Shown here one piece after another: positions 45,201 to 54,200 of a DNA stretch of 64,000 nt (the stretch's first letter is position 1; each line of letters begins with the position of its first letter). A program made the translations under genes and the position numbers. This DNA is from Amblyornis subalaris (lineage: Eukaryota; Chordata; Aves; Passeriformes; Ptilonorhynchidae), in assembly GCA_018881555.1 (NCBI GenBank), contig JACAXG010000002.1:17664077-17728076 (forward strand). The letters run 5' to 3'. The notes below the pieces were generated by a model that was not told where the DNA came from, did no database searches, and saw nothing but the letters and a program-made list of their open reading frames with translations.

Positions 45201-48200
45201 TACATATGCAAAATCTTGAACTCCTGGGCTTTTTTCTACTTCAACAATCACAGAAATTATTTACTGAGGTCTTGAACTGAGGGTCTCTGAACAAATTTAC
45301 TTTCTTAAGCACTGAACCATTTCTCAGATAACAGATGAAGTATGAAAAGGCTAACCTACTGCTGCATTAGGCCATCTTTGCTTAACTCTATTGACATTTT
45401 CCTTGATAATTATTATAAAATAAGACTCCACATGTATACAGTATGGTACCTGTGTATAATTTTAAAAAATCATAGGATTACGAAAAAAACCACACACTTA
45501 CTTTCAAAAAAGCCACTGACAAACACTGGTAACTATGTTTTAAAAGCAGCAACCCATCTTTGCCAGCAACTAAGAGGCAGGATCCAAACTCGCAGTAAAC
45601 TCACGAAGTGAGCAACTCCTCTGAAGTACTAAGTAATTTCAAACCTTATTACAATAGGATTGACTTGTACTGTAAAACCCCAAATTAAGAGGCATGAAGC
45701 AAATTAAATTGACTTTAAAGTATTCTAAAATGCAGTTGCTTAAATCCAGAAGCCTTTAAATGACCACTAGTGTTTCCAGGAATATTACTTTTTTAAAAAA
45801 AATAAATTAAAAATGGAAAGCATGTTTCAGGACTTCAAACTGACCACAGCAGTGAAGAATAACTGATCTGATAGACACTAATGTCTATTATTATAAGAAT
45901 TGTCCTCATTACCCTCATTATTTATCTATAAAGAGGTCATGTTTCAGCCTCTTCACTGAAACATTTACAGCTGAATAATCTCAGCCTAGCAGTTTTCAGA
46001 GATTTTTTCTGTCTAGTAAATATTCATAGAAATAAGCAAAAAATATCATGTGTTTTGAGTAATATGTTGTTAACTATTAAAACCCCAAGCAATTCATAAA
46101 CTACAAACAGTCCTACAAAAGAGTTTAATAGCAAAGCTGCTTTTTTTCCAGAGTATGTTTTGCAGCAACTAGAGTAAGCTTAAAAGGAACAAAAACTAAC
46201 CCTTCATTCCCACTATTCCAAACATATTTGCTGACCAAAAGATAGCATTTGTTACTAACAACTTTAAAAACCAGCAACATAAGATGATTCAGCATCTTGA
46301 AAGTAAACTTCTTTTCAGAGTTTCCTTACCCAAGCTTTCTGTTTACAGTCAGCCATGCTCCTCTCTGGGCACAGTTCCACATTACACTACTGCTAATCAA
46401 GCCATTTCCCAACCTCGTCCTTCCTATTAGTGTACTGTCTCATTTATAGTAGGGCTGGACTTACAGGTATATTGCAAAACTTTAATAGATTCTGAGAGGA
46501 ATCAGAAAACTGGACATTTTACTATGGAACAACACCCACATGAGTCAAGATTAACAATTTTAGATGAAGCCAACAACAACGTTGGGCTCAAAGATTACAC
46601 CTTCTACATTATTAGCTTAATTTTATCAGTTTGGTGTGGGGAGGAAATCAGAACACATTCAATCCAAAACAAACACAGACAAAAGTCACTTAGCATATCA
46701 CCAATCACTAAAAATGCCTGTGTTCAGTATTGTTCTGATGCACACCTTGAAGAAACTGTAATAAAGGACAGAATTAGCGGATACAAGGATAAGTACCATA
46801 TATCCATTTATCATCAGGGGAACTGACGGTAAAGTCCTCTAAAGGAAGTAAACATATGGAACAGATCCTCCTGATACAGCCTGTGGCTTCCAAAAGGCTT
46901 TTGAAAGGTTCCTCTTTGAAGTTTATCAGGACAACCATCTCTCTATTACAAAAATAAGTATGTGCCTAGAGGACAGAGTGAGTGGCCAGTCTCATAGCAG
47001 AAGGAAATCACCAGAAGCTCTGCAGGAATCCGTGTTGGAACTACAACACTCACATTTCACTAATCTGAGTAAAAGGGTGAGCAGTAAAATAAAGCTTCTG
47101 GATGATATTAACATATTCTGGGTAACAAGGCCAAGGGCACCCTGAAGAACTGTAAAGATCAAGCAAGTGCAGTACTGAATGGCACATGAAATTCAGAGTA
47201 TGAAAATGTAAAGAGTAGGGAGGACTATCCTAATTTTATCTATACAAGGATGAGCTCAAGGCTGGGGATTACGTCTCTAGGAATGTAAACTTGGTGTTGT
47301 GAGAAACAGTTCTACGTAAACCTCAGCTGAATGCTTATTACTTATAAAAATCAGAGCAAATGTTTAGAGCATTNCTACGAGAAAAGGAAGGGAATAGTAT
47401 TCCACCACATAAGCTTGAGGTATGTCCAACCTTGAGGTTGTACATACCTCAAGTATGATGCATAGTTCTAGTCCCCACCTCTCAAAGACGGGCAACCAGA
47501 AAACATTCGATTAAGGTGGACAAGGGCCACCAAACATATAAGAAGATTTATGTCCAAAACATAAGCTACAAATCTTCCAGCTGGGAGAGAGGAAAGTGCA
47601 ATGAGAGGTAAAGGAAGGCTGTAAAATACCTAAGCAACAGCCAGGACAGAGAGGACTGAATGTTTACTGCCTCTTCCAGTAGAGCAAATAAGGATCATTA
47701 AGCAATATCAGAAGCAGCTGCAAAACAAAGGTGATTATTTGCAGTGTGGGCAGCAGATCTGATGACCTCCTTCACATAGAATGGTACAGATACTATACTG
47801 AAAGAGTTGCTGAACTTGAAACCACTGGAAACATCAAGAATATGCAAAGGAAGCACCACTTATGCTTGTCCTGTTATTCCTTCCTTAAGGCGTACACTTC
47901 TATAATACATTAAAAGAACCACCTGACCTGACCTAGTATGTCCATTCTTTTGTTTCTAAAGAAAAAAGGGATTTTGAAACTTTATTGGTAAGCCTTTGTA
48001 GAAGTCCCAGTGCTTGCAAATATCCTACTTTCAAAGAGTTTATCCAGCCAACCACAATAAAGGAATCTTCTGAATTTAAAATGCTTGTTAGCAATTTCCT
48101 GNGAAAGAGAAATACTAGGTGAAAATCTGAAAACACCTCTTCAATCTTTTTAATTGTACACTTATTTAAAAACTGGTGCAGACACTAATCTTTTTGCTCA

Positions 48201-51200
48201 GGAAAGAAATTAAGTACCTATTTTGTCCCTCTCCCTGCTCTTGGTATTTCTATCCAGCACGACCCTGTTCACCATGAAATGGAGACGTGTGTCAGGTCCT
48301 GGCCAGTAACTGAGGGAAAGGCCTATGAACCCCACCGTGGGAGAAGGCAGCACCACAGGGTGCGAGGATGCAGCAGCAGCAGCCCCAGTCTGGACTTGTT
48401 CGAATGGCTGCAGATCTGAACCCTTCTTCACAGGCATGAATTTGAAACAAATAAAAAAAAAAAAAGTCATAAACAACAAAAAAAGCAAAATAACCAATAA
48501 CCAAAACCAAATCAAAAAACAAGCAAACAAACAAAAAACCCAACACCACAACCAACAAACCAAAAAAAAACCAAACTACAGAATCACTGTTGATTCCATT
48601 CCTTATCATTTACCTTGCGCCTCTCAAAATTTCTGCTCCTCCTGTAAGAATGGTTTAGCTGCCCATGAAACCATAACTGAATCATCACACTTTACCCTTG
48701 AATCTATCAGGTTAAACAGCACCAAGTTGAATCCTCTAATATACAGCCTGTATATCCTGGTAGTTTAGTGTCATCCATGTGAGTAGTCAAGATAACCTTG
48801 CAGCAAGTATTAAATGAACATGGCGTCTAATAAAACCTTCAGTACACTGCTTTCATAAGCTTCCATAACAAAGGATGAACTTTTATAAAATAGAAACTAC
48901 TTTATTTTTATGTACATGTAATGAAAGATNAAGTTCTTGTAATGGCTTGATCTTTAACTTGCCACAAAAAGCTTTTCAGAGTTTTGTGTTCTGGACAGTC
49001 TTGAAGCTACTCAAATAATCTCTAATAAAGGGCTATTAATTTTATTTTACCGCTAGGAAGCTACAGTGCTTACAGTAAGATTACAATACTTTAAGAAAAT
49101 TCCANGAAAAGACATGCTTTTTTTTTTTTCCAAACAACAGAGCAGCTTGGATAACTCTGTCCAAACACTTTGTTTTGAAAAACATTTTGAGATAATTGCT
49201 AGGCGTTACTAGTGACATCTCATGATGTTTGCCCCTTCTTCAAATGTTTCTCAAAAAAAACCCTACCACTTCAAAATAGCAATATGGTAAAAAAAGCTAT
49301 CAAAATAGNTAATAACCCTTACATTTTATTCTGCCTTTTAACAGTCACCTAATAAACTGTATTTTTCTGAACTTGAAATGGTTTAAGTCAACCATGGTCA
49401 CTCAATCTCCCAAAAATCTCAATTTATATGTAATAACAGTCCTTAAAGGCATAACTGAGTTTCACTGACTTTCCTCCCACTTCCTGACACAGTGATGAAA
49501 GGTTATATTAACAGGAAAGGACAAGCACACACACATATGGGCGCAAAATCCTTATATTCACAGATATCAAGTTTTCACACCCATGCTTATCCACCACATT
49601 AGCAATGAGGATGGCATCCTGTGGTTTTATCCTGTCCTTTTATCCTATCCTTTACCAGCATCCTGTACTTTATCCTGCATTACCAAATACCAAAATGCTG
49701 TGAAATACTTTTGGAGTAAAGTTAATGAGATTTCAGTGAGCTGTGGGCAAGGACAGGCATCAGTTAACCCACTCCAACGAATCTTATCTCATACCAGAGG
49801 ATTAGAAGCGGCACAAAAGAATTTTACCCAGAGTGGGAGCAGCAGCAATGCTGCTTCCTCTCCCCCAGCTGCTGTGAGGTACAAGTGTTCATTACTCCAT
49901 TATAGATAAAACACAAGTGCTGCCTGCATTCTCTACACTGCCTTGAGTCACATCCAAGTTGCAGACTCATTGTTTGTCCTTAGAGAGCCAAATAAGCTTT
50001 ATAGCCTCCATTCCCCTATTTGCATCTTAAAGCAGGGGATTAATATGAATCTCTGAGGACAGCCTCAACATACATAGATGAAAAATGCACCAAAAAATTG
50101 CAGAGAAACCTTTGTATTGACCCTACTACACAGTGATATCCAGTATAGCGGGCAGATGTACTGAGAAGTATGGTTGCTAATATAGTAAACCTTTAGAGAA
50201 GAACTTTCTCAGGACTTCTACTCAAGGTTTTCAGTGTGGGTGCCAAGTACTAACTATCTACAGAAGTATACACAAAAACTGTACTGCTTAAAAAGAGCAA
50301 TACAGTAAAAACTTAACAAAATAGTATTAAGTAGCAACATGACACTATAGTCTCCCTTTTAATAGTCACCTAGTAAGCCGTGTTTTTTAAATATTTCTGT
50401 ACTTTGCCCAGCCCCAGCACAAAAAAGCTGGCATAGTACTAGGGTTCTCTAACTGCCTATGCTACTTCCTAAAGGTACAGCACCTTCAAAGATTAGCAGG
50501 AAATAGCCTTCTTTAACCAGATTTTTAAATGTTTTTCTTCATATTAGCCCAGTGTTTTTCAAGAAAACTTTAGCTATATCTCACACAGAAACATTAGAGA
50601 GGGGAGGGTGCAAGGGAAAAGCATTAGTGAGCAACAGGATAACATACAGCTGGGCTGGGGAGCTGCAACATCAAAAACACACAAACAAACAAGAGTCAAG
50701 CAAATAAATTAATGTAAAAAACCCAACACCATACACTTTGTATGGATTTCTATTACAGTGACAGTAAACTGAATAACTTTCATCCATTTCATATCAACAC
50801 TTTTTCCTAGATACAAAAATGCAGCCGTTCATCTGGNTTTTTCCCTTCCCTGCAGTAGGTTTTTCTGTTCTTAAACTTCAAGAAGGAAGACCTACGTTTC
50901 AAACAGAATAGCTCCTACAGCCTCTTTTCTCTCAGAGAAGAGACTGCAAACTTCTATTAACATTATCCCTGCATTCACAGCTGTTATTCTTTGAGGTTTT
51001 TGAACTGTTTTCAACGTCTTGTTTTGTTCAAGTTACTGTAAAAGACTCAGGATAGAGACTTCTATTCTTTCCATCAGCTTTGTAACACATTATGAACACC
51101 CAATGCCCTAAAACAGGATAATTTATTTACTGTGGACCTAAATAAACTAAAAAAAAAAAAATGGATGAAACAACTAACTTCCAAATACATGTTCTTAACG

Positions 51201-54200
51201 ACAAAGCACATCCCAATCTATGACCACCTGTTTCAGCACAGCTTTATAATTATGTGTCTCAATTCAGCAGCACAGGTACAAGTCAAAAAGTACACAAAGT
51301 TCAGTAAACACATCAGCATTGTGCAACAATTGCCATTATTATNCAACTAAATTAATTCACCCCTTGCTCTCTTCCTTTATAGATGCTGATGTTTAATCTA
51401 CACAAGCTTACACTGAAACCGGTTCAAAGCAAGTACAACAACAAGAAGATAGTTTGATGGGCACTCCCCCACCCCTAACTGCTGAGAAAAAAAAATTCAT
51501 ATTTTCTTCTACTCTTACAATAAAATTTTTGAAAAACAACTTGAAAATTCCCATTGCAGAAAACATATATTAGTTAAGAAGTGAATCTGCACCAGAATGT
51601 TTTAGCAACTGTATTTTTTGTTCCAAGAGCAGTCCTTGCAATGGTTTTCCTCACACTAATTAGGCTAAATTTATACCAGTATTTTCCCAAAACAGAGGTA
51701 ATCCAAAAAAAGNATGACATTCTTTGAGTAATAAAACATATATACACACATATACGTTTTAAAGATACAAGTCAAGGATAAACAATAGAGCAGTTTCACC
51801 ATCGCCTGAAGCCATCANCAACACTGAAAGAATCAGTGTTCTTCCCTCAGTCACATCCTGCACCATCCCAGGTCCCCACAAAGTCTTACACAGAAATTAA
51901 TACACATTAAACGTAAGACAGAAGAAAGGAAAAAAAAAAAGGGCCAAACATTAATTTTCACTCAAATGAGTTTCTTCCAATCTCATACACTGCTCAGGTG
52001 CTCTATTTGGCACAAGGGAGGGGGAGAAACACAGGACTTTGTTAGAGCACTGCTACCTTCATGGAGTTAATAAACTTCAGTCCAAGACACAAAGCTGAAC
52101 AATTAACCTTTTATAAGAGCCTTATTAGCTCTGGAGTGAACACCAAGGAAGTAAACTCATTTGGACAAATCTGGTTTACAAAGTCAATTACCTGCTTGTT
52201 TGGTTTATCAAAGCTGAGGTAATGAAATTAGAAGACATTTCACAGGGTACCTAGCATACCACAGCGAAACCCTCCCAAATATTAGCATCAACCCCTACTG
52301 CAGGCTGCAGCAACACTTCATATGGATTCTTTCAGAATGCCTGAAGAAAGCAGGTTTAGACACTCAAGAAATAAAAGCAGCTCAAATTTTTCTNAGGACT
52401 TTAGAGACATAAGTTACATCGTGTTGTTCTTCCAGACAGTAGTACTGAAAAGGCTTTCCAAAAGTTTGTTTTAAGAACTAAAAGCAAAATCTTAATGGCT
52501 TGCCAAAAAACTATTCTACTACTAATGTGACATATTTTNAGTTTCCTCAAAGTAGTAAAGTAATATAGATACAGTCTTACTTTCCAATCTTCACTACGGC
52601 AAAAACAAACGCTGAGTTTTGGGGGGTTTTATTTTTTCTATGAGCATTTACTACAAAAGTACAGCACAGAACAAATCCTAGAACATTACAGGCCATCAGT
52701 AATTCCCAGATCTTTGCTGTTCTTCTCCCTCCACTGGCACTCTGTACTGTATCACATTACCAGCGATCCATGGCAGTGGATTTGTAGAAGGAAGCAGCAG
52801 ACACCAATGGCTCAGCCNTCCCACAATAAGCATTTCGCTCTTGCTTCACACTAGCTCTAGTCTGCTCTTACAAAACAATGTGGCTGAAGCTCATCTTCCA
52901 ACCTAGTTTTTACCAAAAAAGGAATCTGCACTGTGTCTTCTGGATGCTCTGGTTTGCATTTAAAAAAAGTCTTCAAGAGAGAACGACAGGCAGCCAATTT
53001 GCTTCAAAAGCTCCCTCTGATCCAGTCTTCTTCACTGTCCGCAGGCTCTCCTACAGCTGGAGGTGGAACAGCTCCCCAGTCCAGCTGCACCTCACCAAGT
53101 CCACCCAGGGCCACAAGGACTGGGTCTCTAGCACGGGTAGGGAAAAACGCAATTCCAGAACAAATGTTAGCTGGTCCTACACACAGAAGGCAGAGGTCTT
53201 GGCAGACCTTATTCTCTTTGGCCCAGTACTGTGCCCCAGTACTGGAAACCCCACTCTAAACTAGCGTCAAAATAAACATATCAATGTCCAGATATTTCTG
53301 CCCATTAAAGAAAGCAAGAGTTAGTAGTGTTGGAAGATTTCTCTTCTAAAGACATAGGCCTCCTCGTAGCTTCTGAAATGTGTTTTGGTTTTGTTTTGGT
53401 TTGTTGGGTTTTTTAGTGAATTACTCTGAAAACAAGAAGTGGTGGCTAAACAATTAGTATTTTTCATCATCACAAGGTTCTAATTTATTCCTGAAATCTT
53501 GTTCAAATGCTGGAACAGACATGGTTGAATACATACAAAAAGCTGTGAGAAAACTACTGAGAGGATTTTGCTGGAAAAGAGTTGCCTAAGAGCCGTACAC
53601 TTAAACAACTTGAACATCACCATGTTCTACTACTGAGCAGATTTCCTTCATAAGATCTTACTTAGTAGATCAGTATTAGTTCCAAATGATGATCTGCGTA
53701 ACACCTCAACTCCTTGTTTAAAAAGAGCCTGCAGAACAGAACTCAAATCAGGAGACTGTAGGCATGCCATTAATCTGTACACTAAAAATTGGACTACATT
53801 CACATTTGAAAATCCATTAAGACAATTATGAGGCAGAAATCATTCTTTCATTTCCATTCATTTCCACTGGTGATTTTCACTTGCTGACTCATTTTTTTGT
53901 ACCAACAGCATAATAAAATCTACCTTTTGTTTTGAAAAGTATGGTTTGATACAGCTTGATACAGTTTGAATCAGCTAGCACTGATTGCAGAATGATATAC
54001 AGCAGGCCCTTCATACACTGGACAATGCTGCCTAGAGGGAAAGAAATCAGTAATGTTTAATGGCAGGCCTATTTGGAAACTGGGTGAAATCCATACAGCC
54101 ATATTCCAAAGTCAGGTTTTCATTTTCTGCCATTCTGTAAGGATAGCTGAAGATAACTATGTAAGGTGAGTAAAGTGCTTCCAAGTTTGACAGCATTTCT

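Noticed and set aside
47414..47453. Resemblance of the palindrome arms to a let-7 type microRNA (gaggt and ggttgta)
   Set aside because: The match is partial and broken, the loop of 4 nt is too short for a normal microRNA precursor, and the sequence lies in decayed LINE DNA.
48210..48768. Frames of 105-147 codons on both strands
   Set aside because: They are generated by the A/C-rich tract, which encodes Asn/Lys/Gln/Thr on plus and Phe/Leu/Val on minus. There is no homology.
52878..53264. Overlapping plus-strand frames of 128 and 108 codons in intron 1
   Set aside because: The two frames overlap in the same DNA, neither resembles a known protein, and no splice or start context supports them. 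The stretch is only somewhat less AT-rich than its surroundings.
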